From: Climacium dendroides
Lineage: Eukaryota; Streptophyta; Bryopsida; Hypnales; Climaciaceae
DNA length: 64,000 bases
NCBI GenBank assembly: GCA_950106755.1
Contig: OX467091.1
Location: 5,535,538 to 5,599,537 of the forward strand
Direction: 5' to 3'
A program made the translations under genes and the position numbers. Under the pieces are notes generated by a model that worked only from the letters and a program-made list of their open reading frames with translations, was not told where the DNA came from and searched no databases. Positions within the stretch are counted from its first letter, which is position 1; each line of letters opens with the position of its first letter. Shown piece after piece: positions 11,226 through 22,985 of the stretch.

Positions 11226-12163
11226 TATTCATATCACCACTCATTCATCAATAACAAAGCCATGATTAATTCATCAAAAGCATCCTTCTTTGGTCACCTA
11301 TTTCATTGTATGAAAGCAGTCATAAAATTTGGCCACAGATAGAAGCAAGGACATGCAAAATTCCCAAAAGGATTTGAATGTTTGTAAGTGAATTGAGTAA
11401 TTAGAAAAGTTATGATTTATTGACTTTGAACTCAACAAAAGGCCTATCATTGACATACAAGCTCCATTTACTAACTTTAAAAATAAACAAACAATTATAT
11501 GAGTAGATCACAATATTTGAGATATGCTAGAATTTTTCAAATTCGTGTAGAAGATGTTTCAAAAAAATGGACATAGTAATTTCTACTTTCATATCCTAAA
11601 GTTCAATTTTGGACCATAAATAATCCTATTTCGAATTCAATTCATCTTCACCAACAATATAAAGTCCATCAAGCCTAATTTTCAAAATCCTGAGCTATTC
11701 CTCAACAAAATCAAATTTGAATAGATAACAAGAATAACTTTGGAAATAAAAGTTGTCTACCATTTATTATAACAATGTACACATCCTCAATAAAGCTTAC
11801 ACCATCAATTTCAAAATATTATAATTCATACCCCAACATTATCCAAATTGTTAATAGAATCCATTGTAAAGTGGTGTAATATGTGGTTTGCAATTACAAG
11901 CTCATTTGAAATTGTAATCCTAACAATAAATGCACCACCTCATATTGAGTTCACCTCTAAACTCAAGATTCTCATCCAAACCTACAATCCATTTTCCAAC
12001 ATGACTTTGAATTTTCATTCGTAAAAACAAAACTAGGGATGCAGCTAAATCGAAATACTACATTCAAGAAACAAATGGAGTTGGCTCCTTTGTTCTTATT
12101 CTTTTGCAATTTCAAGAGAAGTAAACCCCAACTTCTTCCCACTTTACATTCAAGTGTAGTACC

Positions 12164-14817
12164 TTATTTGAGTTCATCAATGTCATTGCGCTGCTTTGAA
12201 ATGCATTTCTCACACATCCAAGCTATAGATCCCCTTGTCCTTATATAGCAAACCTTCCTCAAGTTAAATTGTTTATGGAAGTTTTCCTTTTCAATCAATT
12301 CCTTCAAAAAACCTTGAAGCCACTTCTGAGCTTCAGATTGGTCGCCACTCGAGATCCTTGTATATTGTTTGACATCACTTGGCAATGATTCCAAAGTTGC
12401 ACTAGGGATTTGATAATCCAATAAACCAGGTGTGTCAAGAATCAAGGCTGCAAGATCAGGTACCATTGAACCCATCCCACAAGCAACATGGGCACCAATC
12501 TTTGTCAATAAAGTGGCAATCTTCAATCCCCAAACCACCATCGCCAAAAATGTCCTCGTTTGTTCCGTTCCAAAATAGACCACACAACCTTCTTGGTTTG
12601 GGACCTCATGGAATCCATAGATACTTTCACACATGAGGTGAAGTTGGATTATATCAAGGCCAGGGACAAATCATGTCAAAAGCTTCCTTTCTCCAAATTT
12701 AGAAAGATAGGCCAATTCACCTTGCATTTCTTGAATGTTGCGCTCTAGGTTTATGATCAAACGCACCACATCGTCCAATTTTGACATTGCTTTTGTGTGA
12801 TACTCACGAGCTTCCTTTCTGAAGTCAACAATCTCCTCAACCATAGAGGAGTTTATGAGGCATTTGCCATATTGAAGAAGTCCATGAATCACGTTTTTCA
12901 TCTTTGACACTAGAGAGATCATCTTGGGTTGTAGTTCCTAAAGCTTGGATTGTCTTGTGATAAGCTTGTAGGCCACGTGATCGCTTTTCTAAGAGATTTT
13001 TCCATGCCAAGTCTCCTAATAAGGAGCTCACCGTGTTGTAGCCAATGTTCAAATCTTCACATGATTGCCAATTGTGCATAGCATCTACACCTTCCGTCAT
13101 AACCTTTGCTTCTAAGTCTTTCATTTGAACACATTGGTTTTTGCGGTTCTTAGCATGAACCAACTTTTGCACACATGCAGGGTGTAAAATGTATTCAATA
13201 AGGCGAACTCCAAGACAACCCAATGTGGGATCTTCTTGGAGATGTTTAATGTGCCTCACAATTCCATTTTCAAGGAATTCCAACATTTTGTCTTGACATA
13301 GATGGGATCGTAGAAGGATGTCAATGTCACCATGATGGAATTGAAGAATGACTTCAATGCCATTCCTTATGAACATGATAGTATCCTTGGAAAACTTGGT
13401 AAGTATCTTGATTGTTCTTGCTTTGGAGCTTTTGGAAGAAAGAAACCTATACAATAATATATCAACAAATTATTAACATATCATTTCAATAAGATGAAAG
13501 TGCTTGTAGTATTCAATTCATATGATTCATAATTCTTTTGATCTTTACACCTAAGTCATGGTATAAAAGAAGAAAGACAATGTCCAATATGATCATTGAA
13601 AATGAAGAATACGTTCTTGTATACTTGTGATCACCAAATAAGCTTTGATTGTACTTTGGTTCGATGGTGGTTGAATTATGAAGTGACACAAATTCAATTC
13701 CAACAATTTTGTATATGAAATAGACACAAGGAAGTAGACGAAACTTCTAATCAAACAAAGTTATTCAAAAACAATACCTGAAGCCGTGTAAAGAATCCAG
13801 GAGTCAACATTGTTCAAATTTCATCTTGGCAAGCCAATCTTCTTCCAACATAGGTCCACCTTCTTGATGTATCATTGGTGGACCAATTTAAACTCTTGTG
13901 TTTGTCTTTTAATGTGGAGGGGATCAAAATGCTACTAGCATCTTGCTTATAGCATATGTGTAGTTTCATCATCATGTCCAAAATGTCTTGAAATTGCTTC
14001 TCCATGTCTCCTTCATGATCCACAAGCTTTGAAATCAGGTGCTTCATGTGCTCCATGGATATGATCCCATTGTCCGAAATCCTCTCCAATTCGCTTTCCA
14101 CATTCGAGCACTGGTGAAGGAATTTTCCAACTATGTCGTGGCAAAACCAATGGGGGCTGGTGATGACAACTCCTTCTTTTTCATTATAGATGATATGCCC
14201 TCAATCGTTCAAGCATATTGCTATAAACTCCCTCTTTCTTTTCATCAGCTTATGGTCCACATCATTCAACTCCTTCACTTCTTTGCAAAAGCCTTCACAA
14301 AACTCTTCCCACTTCAATAAAAGTCACTTTGATTTGTCTGCATTCCAGATTGCTACCAAACGTTGTAGTTCTTCACATGCCTTTATGGTTTTAGGCAATC
14401 TCTTCAACAATCCCTTCATGTGGGATACCATGAAATCAAACACCTCACGAGCATGAGATACACTCCTTCCATCCACCTTAAATATGGACTTGTCTTCATC
14501 AAACTCAAGGACCTCTTGGAATTGAGATTTCAATTTTGCAACCACATCATCAATGCAATCTGCAAATGAACGATCATCCATCCAATAGTCCAAATGTGTC
14601 ACTACTATAGACACATGTGGACAATAAGAGAGAGATCACCTTGTATTAGAAGCAATGAATTGCAACCAAGTTTCAAGTTCCTTTTTTATGTCGGATGGAC
14701 ATCTTCTTTTTGAAAGATTCGATTGTTGCATGGGATTGGACATGAGCAAAAACATTGATGAACTGCCATCCGCTGAGAGATTAGGCATCACCAACTCATG
14801 AAAAGAGTGATAGTCAG
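12164..14817 (-). pseudogene. Truncated ROCO (TORNADO1-like) pseudogene
   Basis: Counterpart of the intact gene at 34589-40376. The last exon spans 12164-13446 and the middle exon 13778 to about 14817; the splice sites are still recognisable. The LRR exon, the Walker A lysine and the DMAGQ motif are absent because homology ends inside the Roc domain. Decay in what remains: TGA at 14636-14638 and TGA at 14324-14326, each where the intact copy has CGA; frameshifts near 12640-12670 and 12840-12920; and loss of about 26 codons corresponding to LLDEVCLKINDVMK in the intact copy. No function is likely unless as a source of antisense or small RNA. Confidence 0.9.
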
Positions 14818-15630
14818 TATAGTTAGAGGCATTTTTTAAAAATATTCTTTTTGTAGTGTTAGGAAGAGAAAATCATGCATATTAAAAAAATAGATTTTTT
14901 TCGATGTCATATGTACTTTTACCTAAAAGAAAGTTCGGTTTTCAATCCCCCCAATTCCCCCAATCCTCTGCGCTTCGCGGGCGAAGCCGCGAGAAGAAGA
15001 AGGTTTTTTCAACTTAGTTCCCTTGGTCACCCATCCTTGAGCTATTCTTCTCTACCTTTGCTTAACTCCAATGTACTTAGCACCCTCCTACCACGGCTTC
15101 TAAACCTTGGAGATGTTGAAGACTTGAAAATTTAGGACTTTGTAAGATGAATGCAAGAATGACTTGTACTACTTGGTGTCACAACTTGTTTGCTCAATCT
15201 TCATTCAATCACTACTTTTAGAGTATTAATGCAAACAAGTTGAAATTTGAAATGAAGGTACATATGACTACTCCAAACATAATTCATATTTTTCTTATGA
15301 AATAAATTAAAAATTACAAGTGTGACATATATAAATTAAAAGGAACCCTCGGTCATATGTTACACTTGTAATTTTTGGAGTTGGAAGTACTATGAATTTG
15401 AAGCTAAAATTTTGGGAGGATGCTACACCACTTGATCTAAGAATTACTAAAAACGATAAAAACTCCTTGTTGTAGGCATCTACAAAGTATGAAATCAAAC
15501 TATACTATCATCTCATAGAAGAAAATTGTATTTTTGAGACTTCTTTCCCATGGAATTCTTAGCAAAGGCCATTTCTTATTGTAATTTTTACATTATAAAA
15601 AAAATCGAAATAAAATTCCACCAAGTTACC
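14818..15630. other. Gene-free spacer after the duplication breakpoint
   Basis: No gene is supported. The first bases (AGTATAGTTAGAGGCAT) also occur, slightly changed, at 46519-46540, so the breakpoint touches repeated sequence. Near 15310-15380 a short imperfect inverted repeat is visible (AATTACAAGTGTGACATAT and its complement). Confidence 0.45.
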
Positions 15631-15635
15631 TAGGG

Positions 15636-16620
15636 AGTTCGGCACCAAAGACTCATTGCAAGGCTTTTGTGAACCCCCCTTTCAAACTAGTGGGTGCATC
15701 CATAAGTCACTGGGTGGACAAGAGTTTAAAAAACAAGATGGCAACGGGCCTACCCTAAAGAAGGTTCGGCGCCAAAGCCTCATTTTAGGGGCTCATTTGA
15801 GCCTTCTCCTATAGCTGGTGGGTACAATTTGACGTCAAAAATGGAGGATAGGCCTTCAAATTCATACTTAGGACATGCCAAATGAGGTAGTTTTCTTAAT
15901 TTCATACTTGATAACCCTAAATTTGTACTTAAGCCTCTTATTTTGAGAAAAAAAGAAGGTCAACATGTTGTTGATTGATGTTAGGCGGATTTCAAGCGGA
16001 CGAGAGGCTAATCGGACGGGCATGGATGGGTGGGTGGGCGGCCTGTCAAGCGGCTAGACAACCCTAGGCTAGCTCCAAAGAGGGTTTGGCGCCGAAGCCT
16101 CATTTAAGGGGCCTATTTGAGCCATGTCCTACAATTGGTGGGTACAACTTTATGTCAACGGGGGCAGACGAGAGTTCAAAACAACATGGCATCGGGTTTG
16201 CTTCAAAGAGGGTTCGGCGCCGAATCCTCATTTTAGGGGCCCATTTGAGCCCTTTCTTGCAACTGGTGGATACAACCTAACATTAAGGGTGGGAGACGAG
16301 AATTCAAAAAAAGATGGCAACGGGCTAGCCCCAAAGAGGGTTCGTTACCGAAGCCTCATTTTGGGGGCTTAGTTGAGCCTTCTCCTACAGTTGGTGGATA
16401 CAACCTAACGTCAAGGGGGGAGACGAGAATTCAAAAAAAGATGGCAACGGGTCAGCCTCAAAGAGGGTTCGGTACCGAATCCTCATTTTGGGGGCTTAGT
16501 TGAGCTCTCTCTTACAGTTGGTGGATACAACCTAACGTCAAGGGGGGAGACAACAGTTCGAAACAAGATGGCAACGGGCCAGCCCCAAAGAGGGTTCGAC
16601 ATTGAAGCTTCATTGTGAGG
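15636..16620 (+). repeat. 127-bp tandem repeat (minisatellite), about 7 units
   Basis: Units begin with GGTTCGGCGCCGAAGCCTCA or variants at about 15636, 15763, 16083, 16211, 16339, 16466 and 16583, a spacing of 127-128 bp apart from a 320-bp gap. Each unit carries the words CTCATTTTAGGGGC, TGGTGGATACAACCTAAC and AAAGATGGCAACGGG. The two units around 16339-16590 are the most alike, suggesting the newest amplification there. The gap 15850-16075 interrupts the array with unrelated, G-rich sequence. Short ORFs at 16086-16372 arise from the repeat and are not genes. Confidence 0.85.
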
Positions 16621-16839
16621 GCTCAAAAATCAAATAGTGAGCCTTGATAACCAAACACTCTAGTTTTATTGTGGACATTTGGCACATGTGAGTTGGCCTC
16701 CACTGCTCGTGGGTGCTCTTCAATGTTGTGGAGGGAAGGTGAAGCCCCATTCTGACTACGTGATTTATTCAATTTAGAAGAGGAACTTTGAGGCTTGTAG
16801 AGAGATTAAAAAATAGATGAAAGTGCAATGATGGAGTGA

Positions 16840-17735
16840 CTTACTGCATCTGAAGCCTTTGAGGGCGTGCTTTGTGCACAATCGTCCAGATCTTCATTGC
16901 CTTAGTTGTTCTGTTGTAGCTCGTAGTCATGATTATTTCTATCTTGATCGGTCTCTTGAAACTGCTCTCTACTTGCCTCCTCTATTTGTGCATATTCTAA
17001 CACTAATGCCGCCTTCTGAAACATTGATCTAAATATTGTCATTTTCGAGCTTTTAGTAACAAAACCCTATACCCCAATGACTTGGTATTGGACATATCAA
17101 TGTTAATTCACCCTTATACTATACTTACGACAGGAACTCGAGCAAACCATATTGCAATTGATGTCCAAGGAAGAGGATACGACCGCAAGATGCAAAGAGT
17201 GCCTGAATATTCTAGTGCACTCGAAGGTAAATGAGCGCTTGGACCAAAATCCTCTTTCAATTACTATTAATTCCACAATCAACATTGATATGCTCAAAAC
17301 CTAAAGAATGATTTCCAATAGACCACATTATTTTGTAGGACATCAAAGATATTCTTCAGCCAATGGATACTTACTTTGTTTTGTTCTTCACTTGACAACT
17401 CTTTTTTGATCTCGCACTCAGACATGAATGGTTGATTGTCTTGCGATACCGCAAATCCTAATATCTCGCCTTCCAATGGAAGAGTCTCAACAACTTCTTT
17501 CAACAAAGCACCTTGATACGAAAGTGTTCTAGTTGTACTAGTAAGGTCTATGCCTGAACGTTGAAGTTGTTGCCTAAACATTCTAGATTTGGCTACTTGC
17601 TTTCTAGATGAATAACAAAACCCACTCCTCTGCTTCTTCTTCCTGTCTCCCTCCTGCATTTGGCTCAATAGAACATCATTAAGCTCTCCACTATACTGTC
17701 TTCTATTGAGTTGGAGAATGTGGCAATGCTCTTAC
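16840..17735 (-). pseudogene. Unrecognised exon-like sequence, possibly a gene relic
   Basis: A minus-strand frame from about 17735 to 17377 reads as protein (LQLNRRQYSGELNDVLLSQ, then QEGDRKKKQRSGF, ending SSEEQNK) and stops at a good donor AAA|GTAAGT. A second minus-strand block near 17025-16845 (ALVLEYAQIEEASREQFQE, ending with a GTAAGT donor) contains one in-frame TAA. No domain is recognised. On the plus strand 17130-17226 also looks like an exon (acceptor GACAG, donor AAG|GTAAAT, reading ELEQTILQLMSKEEDTTARC), so the strand is uncertain. No start or terminal exon was found. Confidence 0.3.
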
Positions 17736-17739
17736 TACA

Positions 17740-18550
17740 GACGTTTCTCAATAACAAACAATTGAATTTGAAATACTCAATCACGGACTCTTTCTCCGTA
17801 TATCAATCTTTGTTAATACTACTAATCATCATGCACATCAAATCTCAATAGTCACTTAAGTGACATTTTCTACATCTTTATGCTCTCGATGGCCAACTGG
17901 TGTGTACAACCTTCTAAGCTTGATCTAGCGGCCACGATGATATTTCCAACAACCCTAAACACGCTTATTCAACACTCTACTTCAAGTATGAAGTAAAATA
18001 TGACTACTTGAATACTCCAATGAGATGTCTATACTTTTCAAGATTGTTTATTTTATTTAGATTGTCATATCTTTCATAAATAGAAAGGCTATCCTAGCAA
18101 TCTAACTCTCACCGTCACTAAAATCTAGTGGGTCCCTATTACACTTACACTCGCCGTTAGTTCGTTGTCCTTGTAAATTTGAAATCCACCATAAATTAAA
18201 GTAATTCAAACTTACATCTACATTATGGTTCATTTTAGTTCCCCGATGAAAGACCTTTTTTCAAACATGTATTCTCTAACAATGACAAATCTATATAATT
18301 GAACCACCATTTGTTGATGCTATGGATTAGACTTCATTCACAATTCTATTGTATAATTATTTCACAACGCCAACATCCTTTATTATTATATTTACAGAAT
18401 TACAAGAAACCCACCTATCTGACACGTGCCAGCAACTTTTCAAAAATATATTTTTTTCATCAATACATGACTCTCGTCATTTTTTCTAAATAAAACGTCT
18501 CTTAATCACCCTCTTTATTAATTCTAGCTGTCTATGTCTTCATATAGTGA
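17740..18550. other. Gene-free spacer
   Basis: AT-rich, with short frames lacking motifs. It may include the 5' end of the transposon that follows, but no terminal repeat was identified. Confidence 0.4.
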
Positions 18551-18553
18551 TGT

Positions 18554-21500
18554 TTGTATAACCTCTTGCATCAAAATATACTTGCAAAACTCTTGGATTT
18601 AAATTCTATTCACAACTCCCATGTTGTCCTTGTCTTTCCTTTCTCCATTGCAATGGCTAATTCTCAAAATCCTCCCATGGTGCTAATTCATGCTGATGGC
18701 CAAGGAGTTCTTATTTCTTTTCAAGTAGGAGCTGATGGAAAGTGTACAGTCAGTGCTCTTCATTTGCATCTTCGTTTTCAATTTCTAGAAGGATCTATGC
18801 ATGTTGATGAGGAGATCTTTGATGTTGATTCATGAGAACTTCTTCACACTATAGGTCAGGAGTCCTCTATGAATGATCAGGGTCAGTGTTGGATTCTGAA
18901 GTCGGGGACGTACCGACTGTATGGGTTGAAAGATCCTCTTCAAAGTGCATCCACTAAGATCCTTACCCCTAGGGTGTCATCTACATGCACCCTACAAACA
19001 CCTATGCTTCGAAAGGTTAAGATTGAATCTTGCGATCGTATCGTCCATCTCTTGAGTGATGATTCTGAAGATGCGCTCCTTTGTAGATTGTTGTCTTCTA
19101 CTATTCCAATCCCCAATCCTACTGTAATATATCATCCTTCGCATGACACAAATTCATCGCAAGGTAGTCATCCAAGTACTTCTAGGCCTCTGATTCCGCC
19201 ATAGATTGATGACTATGTGAGCGTTGTTGATTGTCTCAAAAAATTAGCTACAAGGAAAAGGGTTGAAGTCCATCTTGTCTAGACTTTACCAAAATAAAAA
19301 CCGAGAGAGTGGAATTCCTTCCCCCTAGGTTTGATGGCGACGTGATGTTTGAGTTCACCAGGGAAATATGCATCACAGTCACAAGCAAAGCTCCTTCATG
19401 GCATGGACAAACGCCACGATGGCCATGCTTGGACTCGCACCATCACCTCCAATATCAAGAATGACATGGGTCTAACATTTAGAATGTCTTCGTGCTTAGG
19501 TCATTTGCAATGTACCAACGCAGCTTGCGATTATTTATCTCGTGTGCACCGGTCCTTCCAAGCTAACGAAACCGAATGGGATGGAGTCTCCTCGTTCACC
19601 TTTGAAGTTGGATCTAATCCTACAAAAGGCTCAGCTGTCGTGTGTAAAATCTGCAAGGTTTCTCCGTCATGCTTAGATGGGTGCTTGGCTAAGATTTATT
19701 ATGTTCTTGGTCATGGAAATATGACTCGTGCATGTGTGCACCTCGAAACCCATTGTCATCCTGTGAAGATTGGCGAATACAAAGATGTCGCTGAGAAGAT
19801 AAAGAGCCTCATTGGTGAACAAGTAGAGAAGACTCCAACAACAACTAATTCTGCCATTGTCCTTGAAGTCAACAAAGAATTCCTTGGTGAATTGCTTCTT
19901 TCTGCAGATGGAGCAACGTAGAAGGAACTTATTCTTGATGAGCTCATACCGGTGTTTGATAAGTTCAAACACATGTCTTCTTCGAGTATTCGGAATCAAG
20001 TCACGACGTTTCGGTACTTGAGACGCTTTGGAGTCATGGACAGCATCACCAAACTTAGAGGGTCTAGCTACTGGGCATTTGTCCAGGAGAACAAATTCCC
20101 TGGCCAAGGGTCCGAGTCCGACAAGGTCTTTGTTTTCAAGATGTTTGAGGTCGGGCCAGGAAGTGGAGTTGATCTCGTGACAAAAATGCAGCTGGGTAGA
20201 GATTTACAGAATGCATGGATGATGTTCGACCATGTCAAGTGTGTAATGGGCTGGACTTCCATGGCCTACCATGTTTATGATGCTACCTATTGTCGGGTAA
20301 TGACCTTTGCAGTGTGTGATATACAGTCGGAAGATGTTGCCACTCAAATCATCTTCTGAAAGAACTTGAATATTGTTGTAGCCAGACACAACGTTTCTAA
20401 CATACAATTCAAGGGCTTCATGGCAGACAGTGCGTAAGCAAACTGGAATGCAATTCGTATTGTGTATGGTAGTGGTGATGCCTCAATTCTTATGGAGGAC
20501 CAAGAACATACTTGTTTGTTCCATTGGACCCAGTCATTAGAAAAACATACAAAGGCTGGCATTCGGGCGGACTTGCAACGACAACATCGTCAATTGTGCA
20601 TGCAATATAAGAATGTCAAGTCGTTAGCAAAGGCTGAAGAGCGGTACCTTGCTATCAGATCATGGTGGCTTTCCTCCGGGGCAACGACTAATGAAGGAGT
20701 TGTTCGTCTTGATCTATGGCTTGCTTTCTGGCACTTTCGCTATCGCCAATGGGGTGGTTTTATGGATTTGGTAAGTTCACATTTTGCTCCGGGCCTTTTT
20801 GCTTTTAGTTTTCTATGAAGTTGTAACCTCATTCTAAATTATACTACCATTCATTTGACATCACAAGCCCTTTTCAAGGCTGAGTTTGCTGAAATGCCCT
20901 CGTGCAATTTAGCGGAGACTGTACACAACAAGTGGCTTCAACAGAGCGGTAAACAAGGTAATGACTTGTATGTGGCAACTGTCGATGATTACATACGTGC
21001 TTTCATGCAAATGGTTGCCTACTACTAGTATTTGAATGGGGAGAGACCGGGTACTGGACCTGGAAAAGAAGAATTGTTGCTTCGAGTTGCCCAACAAACC
21101 GCCCAACGTTCTGGCAACTTGAAATCGCTTCATCAAGCGCTTCAAAACATGCCTGGAGCTGAAGGTTTCTACACTTGCAAGCCTCATCTTCAAGGTGAGG
21201 AAGTATTTCTCTCCCTCAAGCGCAAACCAGATCTTCCTCTTGGGTCGGAGTTCGACTCTCATAAACCTGACAAGATTAGCATCTCTTGCCCTTGGGTACA
21301 AATGCGAGCAGGAGGTGCAATATTTTATGATCTCACTTCAAAGGGTGACGCACAACAAGAAGAAACTGAAGACCTACATAATAATCCGGTTCAATTAGAA
21401 ACACCTACTACAGTTCCAACCATGGAGCATGTGAAGGTTGTACAAGAAACAGTATGCAATGAATATGAATGGCACATCGCGCAACTTCCAAAGATGTCAG

Positions 21501-22180
21501 CGAAGGCTTGCTTCGCTCAATAGGCCATCACCAAGAAGAAATGTGTGGCACGAATTGTACAAAATGGAAAGAGTACGGCTGCACCAACTTACAACGGCAT
21601 CATGCACAACAATAGGAAGAATAAACAAGAGCGCATGCAGTTCTTCTTCTGCAACGACGACATTGAGAGGTGCGTGAAGGGTACCCGTCGTAAGTGGATG
21701 GTTTTTAAACCTGCAGTTCCAGAAGTTTGTCTTGTCAAGATTGGCACCAATCTCACACAGAAGGAGATCCTAGACTTGGAGAACGCTGGTTTTCGATTGG
21801 CACCACGTCGGAGCTGTCTTCAAGGAAGCTGTTTAGGGAAGAGGGGTCATTGATGGACCTGTCAGAGTATCCTACCCCGGAGTTCTCAAACGACTTTCCA
21901 AAGTGCAGATTCGGGAAGAACATCAGGTGGAATCCAAAGGCAGCTTCAATGAAGCACGCCAATTCCTGTGCATCTGCTCTTACTGTCATTGGGCAGATTT
22001 TGAAGGTTTCTATGGTACCAATTCCTGCCCTAGGTTGCATCATCACCTTTGAGTCTCGAAATGGTCTCAAAATTTTGCAATATTTAATTATGATTGGTCA
22101 GTTTTCCAGTTGTTCATGCCCCTTCTTCAAAGACATGTCAAGCAAATCATTGGGAAAGCGTGGACAATGGACAAATTGTA
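18554..22180 (+). pseudogene. Multi-stop transposase relic, MULE-like
   Basis: One reading frame runs in the same phase from 18554 to about 21815 apart from stops, then shifts phase to about 22180. A Cys/His-rich part (about 19490-19770: LQCTNAACDYL, then CVHLETHCHP) resembles the WRKY-GCM1-type zinc finger of MULE transposases. It is followed by candidate catalytic blocks TFAVCDIQSED (about 20310) and FMADSA*ANW (about 20420-20445), and EDQEHTCLFHW (about 20495). A putative intron with donor GTAAGT begins at 20771 and may end near 20867. In-frame stops are at 18833, 19202, 19280, 19295, 19343, 19919, 20357, 20435, 21029 and 21521. The MULE assignment rests on motif layout only. No terminal repeats were found. 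Confidence 0.65.
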
Positions 22181-22985
22181 AGCATTTGTACTACATATTT
22201 CATGTAGTTTGTAGATTGGACAGTGAGATAGATGTTTTTATGCACGCTCCTAGTTTCAGCTTTAACGAAATTAAGCGTGTTATTTAGATGGTGCTACTTA
22301 AGCAACTAGCAACTTAGAGATGCTATTGAGCCCGAGGGCTACATTGTACAATTCTCTTTTCAGATTGAATGAAATAGTGGTGAGACTAAAAGGGCCACCA
22401 CGAAGTTGTTGTTGTACATTTTGACTACTCATTGAATCATCATTGACATTGAAAATTTCAAAGGTGTGTACATTTTTGTTCACATTTTGCTGCCATCCTA
22501 CAATAATAGTGGTCAAAAGTGCGTGAATAATTTCATTCCCATGGTCATAGGAGCACCCTTATTCAACGGTAATAGGTCCAAATAATTACTAAATTTGGAC
22601 CTAAACCTTTTTTATTTCTATTTTTGGTAAACTCCCACTAAATGTTCATTATTTTATTATTTTTTCTACTCTATGCTCTCCATTTACCGCTCTAGGCTCA
22701 CCGCTCACTACTCTAGGCACACAAACTAGCTTCGTCCGGTTTAGAAAACAAATTTCACCTCCAAATGTGTTTTTGGGAAAATTTCAGCATCTATTTTTGA
22801 CACTAAAGCATTATGATCTTGCAATCTGTATGGCCAAATGACTTCAAATTTTGTACATATTATCTAAAACATATACACTACAAGATTGTACCGTTGAGAT
22901 TTGTATAACTTGAAGATATCTAGACCTATAGAGCTTCAAAAGCAATGATGTTTTTGAACCCTGGATATCAAATATTACTTTGGGG
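22181..22985. other. Gene-free spacer
   Basis: No gene or clear repeat is supported. A GGTCATAGGAGCACCC word near 22541 resembles the end of the inverted-repeat element described at 23084. Confidence 0.4.

Larger units (their letters stand above)
10617..14817 (-). repeat. Segmental duplication, copy A (of 32141-37318)
   Basis: From about 10617 to 14817 the sequence is collinear with 32141-37318, covering the 3' flank, last exon, intron and most of the middle exon of the ROCO gene. Retention of the intron shows a DNA-level duplication and not a retrocopy. Copy B has about 1.05 kb (about 32389-33445) that copy A lacks, bounded by a shared TTTAT. Copy A has a MITE that copy B lacks. Homology stops abruptly at 14817. 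Confidence 0.9.
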
